Source: Dromaius novaehollandiae (taxonomy: Eukaryota; Chordata; Aves; Casuariiformes; Dromaiidae). From it: DNA of 64,000 nucleotides. Below are positions 23,901 to 37,400 of this stretch, piece by piece. The DNA lies in assembly GCF_036370855.1 (NCBI RefSeq), contig NC_088098.1:207063336-207127335 (forward strand), given 5' to 3'. A program made the position numbers and the translations under genes. Under the pieces are notes generated by a model. It made no database searches and was not told where the DNA came from. It saw only the letters and a list, made by a program, of their open reading frames with translations. Each line of letters opens with the position of its first letter. Positions within the stretch are counted from its first letter, which is position 1.

Positions 23901-24519
23901 CATCTGATAAAGGTCGTTCTGGTTTTGCCAATACAGTTCTGGCAGTGCAAGCCACAGTGTGGCTGCACCCGCAGTGGTTAAAACCAAAACGCTTGTACAG
24001 GTAGATGCAACCTGAGTTGGGACAAGCCACACTCTGACCTGTCTTTATTTAGTGAGTCCAGAGGAGTTAAAGCAGCCCCTGACCCTCCGTGGCCTTTATG
24101 CTCAGAGCAGGACTTTTATGTGCCAAAAAGGCCTCGTGTGCCAAATCTGAGAGCATTACAGAGGCGAAATCACATCGCTTGGGCAAGTACCGGCTGCTCT
24201 CGGGCAGGTACACTGCCCCGGGAAGGAGTCAGCTTTCCAAACCTGCCTTTGAACAGTTATTCATCTGCCCAAGGGCAACGCGGGTGGGATGGGGAAAGTC
24301 TGACCAAGCTTTGCCGAGGCCAGCCGGTGTCGAACCGAGCTTGGGTTGGGCCATCGCAAACCCAGAAAAGCCGCGGCCCCTGTGCACCCGCGCCCTGCCG
24401 TGTAGCAGGGAGTGCGGCCGTCGCAGGAAAGTACCCGCGGTAATGGACTGCTTTCGCTGTTTCCAAACACCTCGGCTTGACGGCTGCACTTAATCACCCT
24501 CTGTAGCTCGTTACTGCCT
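20901..24519. other. No recognisable gene
   Basis: Frames up to 134 codons without known motifs. At 24089-24493 a GC-rich 3' half carries overlapping frames on both strands, which argues for composition rather than coding. No repeat family recognised. Confidence 0.5.
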
Positions 24520-24780
24520 TTCTCGTGAACATTCTCTTTTAATTAACCCAAAAGGTGACTAATGAGCTATTTGTTGATGCAGTCATTCAAAAAGCTCTAT
24601 TTGTAGCTGGTCTTAGAGAGTTTCTTAAAAGAGTGTGGTTTCAGCCAGCTGGCACAGGGTTCGATCACAAGTTAATTACACGATCTGATGGTAGTTATCT
24701 TGAACTAATACATCATTAATCTGATCTTACTGCAGCTAAAGGAGAAGCCCAGAGCCAAGAAGCTCTCAAAGGCTCCGCAG
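24520..24780. promoter_or_regulatory. AT-rich block with homeodomain-type motifs upstream of a TATA box
   Basis: Contains TTAATTAA (24539-24546), TTAATTA (24672-24678), a GATA-type GTTATCTTG (24694-24702) and ATTAAT (24715-24720) within 260 bp. It lies directly upstream of the TATA-box candidate at 24803. The arrangement resembles a promoter-proximal enhancer, but these are short words that occur by chance in AT-rich DNA. Confidence 0.25.
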
Positions 24781-24802
24781 TCCCCAGGAGAGGAGCCCTC
24801 CT

Positions 24803-25115
24803 TATAAAAGCCGCAGGTTTACACGCAGCGTGTGCATGTCAGGACAGGCTGCACATTCCCGTGCGCAGCCCTGTCTCTCCCCTCGCCTCTACAAAAGAAA
24901 CCGTTCGGGAGCCATGAAGCACATAACCGGGAGCCCGTCCTGAAACAGCAGCCGCTGTGCCCCTGCCCTTGCAGAGGGCGGTAGGAGCGGGGACGGGGCA
25001 CGCGTGCACGGTCTACGGCGCTTGGCGAGGAGCGCGCAGCGGCCGCGGCGGCTCGCGAGCTCCAGGCAGAGCCCACCGCTCTCGCTCCTGGCACAGCTCG
25101 GAGCCTCCGGGGTCC
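24803..25115 (+). promoter_or_regulatory. TATA box followed by CpG-rich DNA, candidate promoter
   Basis: TATAAAAG at 24803-24810 matches the canonical TATA box and would place a transcription start near 24832-24838. From about 24830 to 25115 the DNA is CpG-dense, ending abruptly in AT-rich sequence. The first ATG, at 24836 (ATGTCAGGACAG...), opens a short frame ending at about 24940, so no long product is predicted from the first exon. A transcript could be a gene with a mostly non-coding first exon, a long non-coding RNA, or nothing. No downstream exon was identified. Confidence 0.35.
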
Positions 25116-28100
25116 TGCATTTTTGACAAACCCTAAATGTGACAAAGCCCTTTGGGAGGACCTATCCCAATCTGGGAGCAGGGGAAGTACTTGCAGGTTG
25201 GTAGTTGAGAGTCACCCGTACTGATGAGGGACAGGAGCTAGAAGCTCCTGTGTGTCTTCTACATCCTTTTGGATACAGATTAAAGGTAGAAAGCAAATAG
25301 ATAAATGCATGACTATTTACTTATCATTTGAAATAACTTCTCCCTAGCTAGAGGCACACATCTATGCAGAGATCCAGAAACAGAAATGAAAGCTTTTAAA
25401 GCTTTATAAATATTAGCTTTAATTTCTACCAAATTCAGTTCCCTGCTCTACCTCTTAAAAAAAATATTCCCTCAGAAACCATCCCAAAAAGCCTCACAAG
25501 TCTGCCTAAGGAATCGTGCAGAATCACAGACACACGAAGACACAAGCAAGCAGCCTCACAGCATTGCTGTGACTGACCACAGCTTTTATAAAAAAGTATA
25601 TGAGATTCTGGTACCTGTTTCAACCTGGCAAAGGCCAGATTTGGGGTGGTTTTATGATCTGTAAGGTCCTCCAAGTTACTACATGGAATAAAAAAATTGC
25701 TGTTACCTCTTACTTTTCCATTTTCTTCCAAAATCAGCAAATTAAATTGTAACAAAACTATTCAAATGTTAAAATACTTGAAGCAAAGTCTGTGTCTTTT
25801 TTTGTCTCTTTGACAGAGCTGCCTGTGCCAAATTAATAATACCAAAAACCACGTCTCATTTTTACTGGTTTTCTTCACAGGCAATTGGATGCCAGGTTAT
25901 TTTACTCATAATAATCACTTATCTATTTAAGAGATGATAATTTCTCTGTGCTGTTCTTATGACCTCTCAGAAAGCACATGACTTTTTTTTTTCATTCATG
26001 GTAGAAAATATTCCAGCCTTAGTCTGGACAAGATCTTTCGAAAAGCAGTAAAGTACAAAGAGCAAATCTTACCTCACAAAATGCCCGTGATTTCTCTGGC
26101 AACAAAGATTGTCAGTGCCTTGATACTGCAAGACCAAAGATTATTCTTTCTCAGGGAGATATTTGTCCTTCAGTGGGTAACGACTCCACAAAAACTATGC
26201 AGCCATTGCCTGGACTTGCTTTGGTTTGTGTAGGTAAGTCACTGGAATTCAACCGTTCTTGTGTGTTCAAAGAGCTTCAAAATGCTCCCAACCACCCATC
26301 AGCATTATGATTCCCGCGAGTATGTGAAGTATGCATTTGTCTTCCTGAGTCATATAATTATCTTTAGGAAAGTAAGCCACGGAAGTGCGGTGGAGAGGGG
26401 GAAAAAAAAAAAGCAACTGGCCATTTAAATTGCTGGAAGATATGCGGTGCACTACGAGTTGTTCTCATCCGACAGCTGTAAACTGACTACGGTGTTACAC
26501 GGATTTTTCTAACTCATGTGTCCCCAAGGGTAGGAACTAACAGAGAGGCTGAGTTGTCTGCTTTAGTTCCTGCATTTCCCAGTGGTTTCAAGCAGTGTGT
26601 GCAGTAAACGTTATAGCGCAACAGTGACACATTCGGAAAAGCACCCAAAGCACTAGAAAAAAAAGCTGATCTGAAGTTCAGTGGATTGCACAGGTTACGG
26701 GACAGTCTCTGAGAGGAAAGGTGGGGAGAAGCAGTCCCTGACGCCTGCCTGTGAATGGAGGCTGAGTCAGCAGTGTTACAGAGCTAAAAAATGATGTGAT
26801 GCTGCAGTGTCTGGGCTAGTTACACCTTGATGAGGATGATGGGTGTCTTCCTGGAATTTCTGAGTCAAAATTACCTGGAAAAAAGTGACACCAGCAAATG
26901 GATTTCTGCTATGATCAAGTGCCAGCTCAGGCGGTCTCAGAAGAGGAGTGAAATACTATGAGAGAATGGGATACCATGCAGGTGAGCTTCCCAGAAAACC
27001 TCTTTGTGGCAAGCATAGGTGAGGAAAGGAGGCTGAGAATGGAGACCAAAAATAAAGGGAGGTGCTTGGTTACGCCATCTTCCTGCAAAAGAAAGCTATG
27101 TGCTGACCTGCTACCATGGAGAAACCAGCAGATGTTCACACAGTGCAACGTTTTGTCAGATTTGCAGATTTTCCAAATGTTTCATATAAAGGACTTCTCA
27201 GTAGTGAAGGTCCAGGTCACCTAAATTTATGCATGAAAACAGCAAGCTCATCTGAGTTTATAAAGTCCAGCGCCTTTCATCAGGTAAATTAAATCCATAA
27301 TTCCATCCCTTTGCTGGTGCACCAAGGCCTAACTAAACCTCTTACTGGTGAGACAGATGCAACCAAATCTTAGTGTTTGCTCCATCTCCAAAAAGACAAA
27401 CTCCATTCATGTTCATTCTTGATAGCTGGTGATACAGAGGAGGTGATTTCAACGTTATGAGCTCAGCCATGAAAACCTTTCAGCTGTCAGGTTAAACAAA
27501 AACACCTCATATCTGGGAGGCAAACAGCTCCTGCTTCCTGGAACACAGGAGCTTCAAACATTCCTGTGCAGTGAATGAGAAAGAGAAATGTTCTGTGCAG
27601 GCTTTGTGCCAACTCTCTATTCGGTGGCCTTTGCTCTTCTCCAGGTGTAAGTCAATTCTGTAACATCATCCTGGCTCTGAGGATGGCTCTTGATTCTCAT
27701 CTTACATTCTCATACCTGTGAACTGCCCAGCATTGCCTACTACCTCTGGCAGTATCTACTTGTGCTTAGCACCCTAACATGCATTAAAAAGCACAGCACT
27801 GGTGGGTTAGGATGCTGCCAGGCACAAGGCTCTTTGCAGGCTTCCTGCACTGCAGATGTGTGTTTGGGAAGCAAGTGGATCTGAGCGTACCAGGCACCAC
27901 CCAAGTCGCAAACATCCCAAGTTCCCAGACCTCCTCCTTAGACGTCTCAACTCTGGTCGCACCGGAAAAAGTTTCTGAGTAACAGAGACACTTTGGTGTC
28001 CAGTGAGGCACCAATTAGTTTCAGCTGGGATGACACCTGGTGTCTGGCACCATGAAAGATTTGGGCTATGTCACTGTTCTGCACAGGAAGGGAAATGACA

Positions 28101-28460
28101 GGATGAGCTAACTCCAATCTGATGTTCAGGCTTGCTGCCACAGCTGTGGCAGGAACCAGCCTCAGCCCCAAATCCATTTAGGAGATCATTATTTCCATTC
28201 CCACCTTGTGAGTTAACATATATTGCCAAGAACTGTCAATTTTAGCAAGGGTTTAGTGAAATGTTCCTCATTACAAAGAAAACTCCACCAACAGATCAAC
28301 CTAACAGCAAAGCAGGCCAGAGTGCCAGTGCAGGAAATGTCATGCACTGATGTTTTTGTCCCCAATTTTTCCCCTGAATTAATACATTTCTCAGACAGCT
28401 TCTAAATTTTCCAAGCAGATAACAGGGGAGTGGCAATGACTGAAATAAGGAAGGGAAAAG
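25116..28460. other. No recognisable gene
   Basis: AT-rich, short frames, no recognised repeat or RNA. A-rich runs occur at 26401-26412. Nothing further can be supported. Confidence 0.5.
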
Positions 28461-28527
28461 AATCACAGAATCACAGAATGGTTGAGTTTGGAAGGCACCT
28501 CTGAAAATCAACTAGTCCAACCCCCTG
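28461..28527 (-). mobile_element. CR1 3'-end fragment
   Basis: AATCACAGAATCACAGAATGG followed by a GTTGAGTTTGGAAGG-type stretch and GTCCAACCCCC is the reverse complement of the avian CR1 3' terminus (GTTGGAC...CCAACC...ATTCTGTGATTCTGTGA). Only about 67 bp are recognisable, so the copy is severely 5'-truncated, as most CR1 copies are. Confidence 0.85.
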
Positions 28528-31500
28528 AAAAAGAGACTTGAGTGTGACTAGTGGCCTGAATTTTAAACTATGGGCCAAATCCTGATGTCTTCACTTCCAA
28601 AGTGCCCCATGCTGGTCTGTGAGTTGAGACGAGTGCTGACTGATGCCTCGAGACTGTCCTCAAGTCCAGGCCCACCTACCACAGCCTCTGAACACACGGG
28701 AGCAGATTCAGGCAGACCGAAGGTCTTCCCCAAGCTTGTGGGTGCTAGGTGCCAATGACGAGCCTAGGAAAGCAGGGATGTCCCCGGGCAGCCAGACGGA
28801 CGGGCTGCAGACTAGGCTAGGAACAGTCATGGCACAGCGTGGTATCAAGAAAGGGAACGTGTTACAAGCAGTCGGCTGCAGAAGCATGATGTAATTGAAA
28901 TGTTTCAGTACATGTTGGCTCTCGTTGGATCTAGATCCAAATCCAGACCTTCCCCCAGCGCTCAGTGCTGAGACTTTGACTCTTTACTGGGAGACACTGG
29001 AAGAAATCCTTAGTTTGGATAGAAATCAAGCTTCAAAGGTCCCTGCCGTTCAGTATTTGCAGTGGAGGGTTTTTGGATTAAGCTTGTTTAAAAAAAAATC
29101 GTGCATAGCAGACTTGTAATTACAGAGACACAGAGTCCTGACAGCTTTTCCAGACCTGCTAACACAGGGCACGCACTAACCCTTCTCCCTCTCAGCATGT
29201 CTGTGCGGAGCTGCAATCACTCATCCTGCCGTACAGGCACATTTGTTCCTACACAAACAACGAGGTGAGCCAAAACCATCTTTATAAAGGTGAACAGCAG
29301 ATGTTGCGTAATTCACATAGTTCCACATTTTTTACACAAGTGAGTCATTAACTCCCCACCAGATTTACAACAGGCTGCACAAATCTGCCTTGCAGACAAA
29401 CGAAGCACAACTTTATAGTCCAACTCAAACTTGGCCCTTTCCCACTCTGGATTGCAGCATCAGGAGGAGCAAGATGGCAATGAACATTAAGTTGTCAAGT
29501 GGCACATCTGTTGTGGAAGGCTTTCTCCAAGAAGGGGGAGGTTTCTCTCCTCTGTCCCTATGGCACGCTGGCTTACTCCAAGCTTTGGGGGGAGGGGGTC
29601 TCCCAGTGGGTGACACCAGCCTCTCTGTCCCTTTCCTAACTGCAATGCCTGAGCTGAAGGGGACTTCTCCAGGGCTGAGCAAGGTAAGATGGTGCTGCAG
29701 CAACATGTTTCCTGCTCCCTCCCCCAGTGCAAAGAGCAGGTTGTCCCAGCCAGTGCAATAATCTCAGAGGCTGCTATAAGCTGCTGGGGTTTTAGCGCAG
29801 CTGCAGAGCTTCGTGGCAATGACCTGGTTTATCCCTCCACGGCACGCTGGGTGCTGCCTGCCAGCCTTTTGCTTTTCCCCTTCAGTAGCACTGCAGGATT
29901 ATCTGAACTGAGCAAGGGAGAGGAGGGAAAGGTTGTTTGCAAGAAGACAGAAATAAGTCACAGGCAGTGAGGGAAGTCTTAAGTTATTTGTGGGGGAGGA
30001 CGAGGATGGCAGCTCTTGGGTTACTTGGTAGGGAGGAGGTGGGAAAGGGGTGGAGGAAAGCACACAGAGCTTCAGGGACCACAAGAAAATGAGAGCTGTG
30101 CCAGAGGAGGGTCTACAGCTGGCATCCCCCAGCACGGCACCGATGCCTGGGCTGCCCCGTGCCTCAGGCTCTCAGGGCAAGAAACCTGCCCTTCCTCGTG
30201 GGCTGGCTGCGAGACGTCAGGGCTTGCTGCCCTGAGACCCAGCAGATGCCGGCCCAGCCTGGACACCACAGCCGTCATGGGGCCGCGTGGCTCCCCGAGG
30301 CTGGTACCCGTGGGAGATCCTGGCGGCAGCAGGGCCGGGTCTGGCTGCCAGGGCCCATCTCACCACCCTGAGGGAGCAGAGCTTGGGGGCAGCCGGGGCA
30401 GCCCCAGTCCCAACATCGGACACCACTGTGGGGACAGGCTGAGGCCAGGCCAGGCCAGGGCTGGGATCAGACCTGTGGCCGGTCAGGGGCAGGGCCATGG
30501 TGGGGCTGGAGCCAGCACTGCTGCAGCATTGCGGGGCAGGGACTGATGGCCCCAGGCTGGGAAGGGTGGGGGGAAGCTGCTCAGGGCTGTTATGGCCCAC
30601 TGGTGCCCTCAGGACCCTGACATGGGGCTGGGGGGTCTTCAATCACATCGCGGTTCCACTCCTCGGTCAAACTCACAGAGTTACCTCCAGCTCCTGCCTT
30701 TGCTGGCTGCTGGACTGATCTGCTGCCGGGAGCACGTTAACCTTGCTGTGAGACCCAGACCGCACGTCTTTGGCTGCCCTTGGCCTGAAAGCATCTACTC
30801 TACAAAGAGAGATGTGCGGGTCCCCTTGTATATTAATTAGGCAAGTCTTGTTTTCAAGACTTCTATCTCTTAATCACAATAATTTGTTCCCTGGTGAAGC
30901 TCAAGAGCAGGAAGCTTCTCAGGAAGCTTCTTTGCTCAAAAAACCAAGAAATGCAAACAGGAACTATTAAAGCCTTTTGTTTAAGCCACACTATTTTTCA
31001 GTGGACTGAATTAGAAATGAAATACATGTAGTGCTCTCTTTGAAGGGCTGAAGTCAGAAAAGAACTTCTTCAGAGGAAGCTGCTTTTGGGAATGTCGTTA
31101 TTTGCTAAACAAAATTAGAGCTCCTGAGGAGAAAAAAAAGGAAGACAAATGATATCTTGTCAAATGGTTTCCCCAGGGTCACACAAGAGCCAGAAAAGGG
31201 TTAATAAAGCAATGGTCGTGCTGGTAATTTGGAGAGGGAGTTATATAGCAAAGACAGACTCAGAGATGAGCTCTTTGGCCCATGTAAAGGATGTAGCATG
31301 CCTTATCCTCCACCCCACCTGGCTGTCGTAACTGGCTCATACACTGGCATATGGGATCCCAGACATGGTCCGGCACTTAACCCATTCTCCTTCTGTCCAA
31401 GGAGAGCCCAGTGCTGTTGCTCTACACACTGGCTCCCTTTTGCAAACCCACGCAGAGCTCTGACCTTCCCGAGTCCCAGGTGTTTCACCATCCAAGGGCA

Positions 31501-34443
31501 AGCCTGTGCTGGCCCGCACCAACTCACCTTCCACCTGATGGGCTTCTCCCCAGGCTAAAGGAGCATCGTGTTAGGTGCTTTCCAGAGTCCCAGCCTCTGT
31601 CAGTAAAACACACATGCACCAAGCTCCTCTGCTCCTAAATTCTCCGTCTGGATGGTGCCAGTGATTGAGAAGGCCTATCTGACCCTCTGGCGTCAGGGAT
31701 CCCACAAGGACCCAACTCCGTGGTCCAACTCTGGAGCCATGATCTGTGCAATTACCTACCTGGCCTTGTGGCATAAATGTCAAATAAATGCACAAATGAC
31801 TGCTTCTTGATGATTTTGTATGGGTCACACACAAAGCTACCTGGAAAGACAGGATTTAAAATCTCTTATCTTTCTTGAGTAGGCTGGGATGTTTAAAGAA
31901 CAGGCCAAATAATAGGATGATGAAATGGCAGTAAAATCCAGCCTTGCTGATGTCCATCGCACAAAACGCTGTAATGATGGGGAAGAGAAACAAGTTTTCC
32001 TTCTCCTTTCTCTAATAAGAGAAATAAGTCTCCTTATGCCAAGAGTTTGGTGCTTTTGATTTATATGGATATGATCTGTGCTCCCTTCAGGGAAGAGACG
32101 GGAGAGAAGAGAGGGAAAAGCAGAAACACAGTCAGTCATGACACAGACACGTAATGTCTTGGCAGTGGGGTCAAAGAAATGCAGCTGTTAGCTGCTGTCT
32201 CCCTTTTGCCTCCTGGCTGCTCACTCCTCCCTGCAAATTGTGCAGTGAGACTGCTGGTGGCTGTGTTGGTCATGTCCCTCCCAGCATCTTCTGCAGGTCC
32301 CTTCTCTCAGAGCAGGAGGATTTGGAGTCATCTAGGGGTCAGTCCTGCCCGGCCCAGGATCTCGTGTGCCCACTGACATGAAGCAGAGCTGAGGCCACTC
32401 GGCCCCACAGAGAATCACTCCTGTCCTGCAACAGGCAGGAAAACACCCATTTTCTCCACCAAATGGCAGGGACAGGGAAGTTCCCAGACCAATGGAACTG
32501 GATGTTCAAAGGAGCTTGCGGGAGTTCGTTTCTCAGCAAAAGCTAAGCTCCTGACTCTCCTCGGCACCTCTGAGTCACTGCCCAGTTGGTGCTTTCGGCA
32601 GATGACACAGGAGGTGGCCAGAGATGCAGGCTGTGCCTGTCTCAGCAGGACAGTAAGTACTTGGCGCTAGCACACAGGGCTCACTTCTCCCCTGTGGTTA
32701 ATCCAGGAGCTGCTGGTTTCGTGTTGCGGACGCATGCTGGCCCTGCGGGGCACACAGCACACAAGATCAAAACACTTTGTCTCCCACAGAGCAGGTCCCC
32801 GAGTGCCTAGCTGGGCTGCCTGTGTGCATATTGCAATCACCCAGAGGGTCTGTGCTACACTGCTGATGACACCTTCAGCGGGGCTAAGCTGGGTCCTTTG
32901 CCCAGACCTGTTCTCTCACACATGCGACTCCCACCTTCCATTTCCCCAGATGAAGGTGGTCTCTCGGGCATCATCAGCACAGCACAGCAGCCTGTCTCCC
33001 ACATGCTGGCCTGATGCATCAGGCCCACTGCATCACCTAAATGTGTATCTGAGAGCGTCTGAGGAACAGCTGCAGGGGCCGAGCCATCTACTCCCAACCT
33101 GGGCTTGGAGCGGTTCTGCTGCAAGGCATACCTGCATTCAGCCTAGCACCATCACCCTGGTCCTGTCGCCAGCACAGGACATGTCCCAGCCCAAGAGGAC
33201 TTGCACAGTTCTGCTGAGAAGGGTCAAGCTGAGATTTTTGTGCCCAGCCCAGTGCCTTGCTTGGAAATTTTTTATCAAACAGTCAGGCTCAGTGCAACAG
33301 AGGTCACCACCAGCCTGGGAGGAGGTGCTCTTTCAGTTACGTGAGGAAGCCAGCACAAACATTGTTCAGAGAAGGCTTTCACAGTCCTCCTCCCCATCCC
33401 TTCACAGGCATCGACAAATTCACAGGCAGAGCTTTCTACTTGGGGCCTGAGAGAGAGCAAATCACCTCACTATGGAATAGCCTGCTAGTTTGGCACTCAG
33501 CAGGTATGAGGAAGGTGCAATTGTAAGCCCCTGCCACTGATTATGCAGAGCAAGGGCTTAGCCACAGGTCTCAAATGTGACATGGCGGGGAAGAGGAGCC
33601 CTGTCACCAAGGCCTTGGACACACTTTCTTCATTTCTTGTGAATTTTTTCAGAATACCTTGGGTTTGCTCTGCATCAGAACAAAACTAAATGCTGAATCT
33701 TCTAAATATCTCATAAAACAGAAATGTCATTTTCCAGCCAGGTCTACTTGCTTGCTTAAAAAACCAAAACTGTCTCCACCATAAAAATATTAGCATTGCA
33801 GTGACATTTGTTCCAGCTGAAATGTGAAACATGCCAACTCCTTTTCTGCTTTCACATTACCAGTTGACTACTCTTTAGACTTGCATTTTGTAGCAATCGG
33901 GGGATTTTGATTTGTGTATGCTATTTAAACTCCCAGCAAGTAACCAAAGTAACAATTATCCATCCCATGGTCTGGTGATTCACAGGAGACTCTGACAAAC
34001 ACGGTGATGCTGTGTAACCGCTATGAGTTATTGGTGAGGAACGACCATAAAGAAAGTCTGCTCAGGTCAGTTGTAGAAGAACAGTGTCTAACAGGATGTG
34101 TCCAGCTGTATCCTGGAAACTGAGCAGTTGGGTGATTTAATCATTCCATGAGGCAATACACAGCTGATTATTACTTTTGCATGCACATTACTGAAAAAAA
34201 CATGAGTAACCCATCATTTGTGGTTAGCATTATCAAATGGAAATGACTCCAAGTGGGCATTGGGCATAGGGCAAAGAGATGGAGCAGCACACTGGTATGA
34301 GACCTACTGTGGTCAACGATGCTCTCCCAATTGACTTGCAGAGATGGTGGACCAGGCTCCCAGTTGCAACAAAATGTGTGTATGTAGCGGGGATAGCTCT
34401 ACCTTTTTGCTGCATGAGACACAGAAATTCACCTAGACTCATA
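28528..34443. other. No recognisable gene
   Basis: No domain-bearing frame. The segment at 30110-30600 is GC-rich, with frames open on both strands and a short GGCCA repeat near 30443-30458. A 12-bp near-perfect tandem (AGGAAGCTTCTC) lies at 30909-30932. None looks like an exon with both splice signals. Confidence 0.5.
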
Positions 34444-34469
34444 ATCCTAAACACTGACATGTTTAGGAT
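34444..34469. repeat. Short perfect inverted repeat
   Basis: ATCCTAAAC (34444-34452), an 8-nt spacer, and GTTTAGGAT (34461-34469) pair perfectly. No T-run follows, so it is not a terminator. No function is assigned. Confidence 0.6.
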
Positions 34470-37400
34470 ACTGCCAATAAGTTAAGCAACTTCCCTGTGG
34501 CTTTACAATGCTCTCCCGCACCTACCTGCCTTGGCATCTGTGATTCTCTAATCAGAGGTATATTGGACCTCCACTCTTAAAGAATGTTTTTTGCTACCAC
34601 TCATGAATGAAGAATAAGCTTTAGATTCTATGGAATATATTCAGATTTGCCTAACCCCATCTTCCCCAAAGCAAGCAACGTGAAAATACACTCAGGCCTT
34701 TTTCTGTTCTTACTGCGATCCACGCACTGGAAACATGCCCAGTGGGTCCTGAGCAAGGTGGAGACACCTAGTTCCAGGGCATGGAGCAATTCCATGATTC
34801 TTCCTAAAAATATGGTACAACAGAAGGCAGCCTCTGACTGCCTTTCTAGTTTCCTTCCTTCCACTGCCCACTGCCAGCTCTTATCCCAGGCTTCACACCA
34901 CTCTACAGCTCAAAGGAACCTGCTGGCTCTGCTTGGTTCCCCCCTAGGATTTCAGTCAATTCTCTACCCACTGAACATCGAGGGCCTCCTGCAAAGCCAG
35001 CTTCTGCTCTCCTATGAGAACAGTGAACCATAGCACATGTACAGCTTGGGTTATCTGAAAAGCCAGAGTTAGGGTTTTTCCAAGACTTTTTCAGGAGGGA
35101 TGAAACATTACGTGTGATCTGCATGGGAACTGAAGAAGATATAATCTACCACTTCTGCCCCATGAGCAAACTGTGAGGCTACATAACAGCCTGTTCTTGG
35201 CCTCTATGGCTTGGGCTGTAGCAGTGGGGTTTTCACTGTTTTTTTCTCAGGCACTGGAGTCTGCACACCAACCTCTGCAGTTAACTCAAGGGCTCTCATT
35301 TGTGTCAGCAGCAGTTGGGACACACAGAGGTCCCGGAGATACTCCCTTTCCATTGAAGAGCCTTGTCAGCCGGGTTCACCTGACGGGCCTCGCAAACAAA
35401 CGGGTCAGCTGTGTTTAGCACCGCAGCGTCTCCCCCTCATTGCCCAGAGCCCGGCTGGAATGTTCTGATTAAATATTTTTCCCTGGAAAATATCAATTCA
35501 TCAATTTTTTTTTTTCAGGAATGTACCACTTTCAACAAAACTTCTGCCAGGAAAAGTTTCTCTGGAAGGAATTTTTAGCCAAAATGTGGAAAAGCCACCT
35601 GGGAACCGCCAACAGCTAGCAGTTAGGGCATTCTGCTGGGATGCGAGATAGCCTGTTTCAAGTAAGGATCTTAAACCTGGGCTTCCCACATCATTAACCC
35701 CTTGATTATGATCTCAAGCTCTCACTCTCTTTCCAACAAAATCAATAAATCAAAAAATATAAAGATGAGGTTTGGTCCTCCTGAGAAGTAGGAAAAAAAA
35801 CATAAAACTCAAAGAACATTCCTTCCGAGCCACAGCTTAGTCTGTTTTCTTTCCAGGGAATGCTCTCCACATGTTTCACATGATCTTTGCATGTCCCAAA
35901 CCGAGGTCTAATCATCCACGCTGTGGCTGCTGCCTGGCGCTCAGGCCTGAAAGATGTGAAGGGCTATAAATTACAGCCAGCATTTAACAACCTAAGGCCA
36001 AACAAAAAAATGGAGGTGATCCTCTTTGTCCTCTCCTAACTCCACTCAAGCTTTCTGCACAATCACGTCCTGCACAGTCTCCACCCATCCATGTGCTTTG
36101 TGCAGTAAAACATCACACGTGGCTGTGGCCAGCTGCGACTGACTTTTCCCTGTTGACACCAAATGACTCCGTCCATGTAAATGACAACCCCTCAACCCAA
36201 ACACCTTCATATCAAAACTCTGATCCCTCTCAGCTTGCCCCTTTCACCATTTGTTCTGAACTGATATAGGAAAGCTCTTTACGTCAGGGACTGTCTTCTC
36301 TTAAATATCCATACGGCTGCAAGCACTGTGCTCCACCAAATAGGGCTGGGAGAATGAAGAGAGAGGCCCAAAACAGATAACTGGATGAGAAAGGTCATCC
36401 TATTAGGGCTAGTAAATTCAGTCTGAAAACAGACACTTTTAACCGGGAAAACTTTTCTGAGTACAGCCTTCTGAGGCAGCTCAGGGAGGAAACTGTTTGG
36501 TGGGAGCTTGTCCTCCACCAGTAGCTCCATGGTCAAATGACTGTCCCAGAGCACGGTTTCTTCCCTCCTTCTGGAGAACCTGTGACTATACCACCCACTG
36601 CTCCAGAAATGTCAGGAAGCATCAGGTATCTGGGTAAGACATGAGTCCATCTCTCCTGTTGGTGCTCTTCGTGTAAATCACACTTTACTGAAACTGGTGT
36701 CCCACCTACCTGTCTTAACCGTTTGGCTAGGGCGTCCCTGGAGAGAGGAAAGTAAACCCAAACCCTGTGGGGGTGCTGCAGCCGCTGACTCTTGGGTGCA
36801 TGAAAGTGAAGGAGGGGGACAGAGGAGAAGCTGAGGTGATGGCTGCAACTCTTCCAACATTTTTTGTGAAATGAGCTCTTTGTTTCCCTTGTTTTCCTTA
36901 CCAGCACCCAAAATGGAACACATTCATCCCCAGAGTGATCCAACTTTTTTTTTTTGAACAGAACTTTCTCTTCTTTTCTTTGTAATTTTAATGACAAAAA
37001 CCAAAAAAAGTTACATTCATTTAAACCCAGACCAAAGCGGGTTTTTCTTTCCCCCTCCAGTCTGTCAGTTCAGCAGCCAAACCCAACAAAGCAATTCTAA
37101 TGCCTGGTCTCTGGGCACTACTGGATCAATAAATAACAATGTTCTGTTTTCATCTTACCTTGAGAGGTCTCTCCTTAGCAAAACACTGTCGGTCGTATCC
37201 AGTTCTCCTGCTGCGAGTTTAGCCAGCCCCAGATTGCCCTTTTGTTCCCAACGGCGGTACCAGTCCACCTGCACAACATCTCAGAGATTTTTATTATAAA
37301 AAGGGCATCAGGCAGCATTGCTTGGGACTGGATTCAAATCTAAGTGTTAGTGGAGTTATTCCTGGCTCATATCTATGTGTGTGGGAGCAGAACTCAATGC

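Noticed and set aside
30016..30642. 176-codon plus-strand and 141-codon minus-strand frames
   Set aside because: GC-rich DNA open on both strands with no recognisable motif, splice signal pair or start context.
35500..35600. Strong splice-acceptor-like pyrimidine tract ending TTTCAG at 35518
   Set aside because: No donor or open frame of exon type follows, and T-runs of this kind are common in AT-rich DNA.
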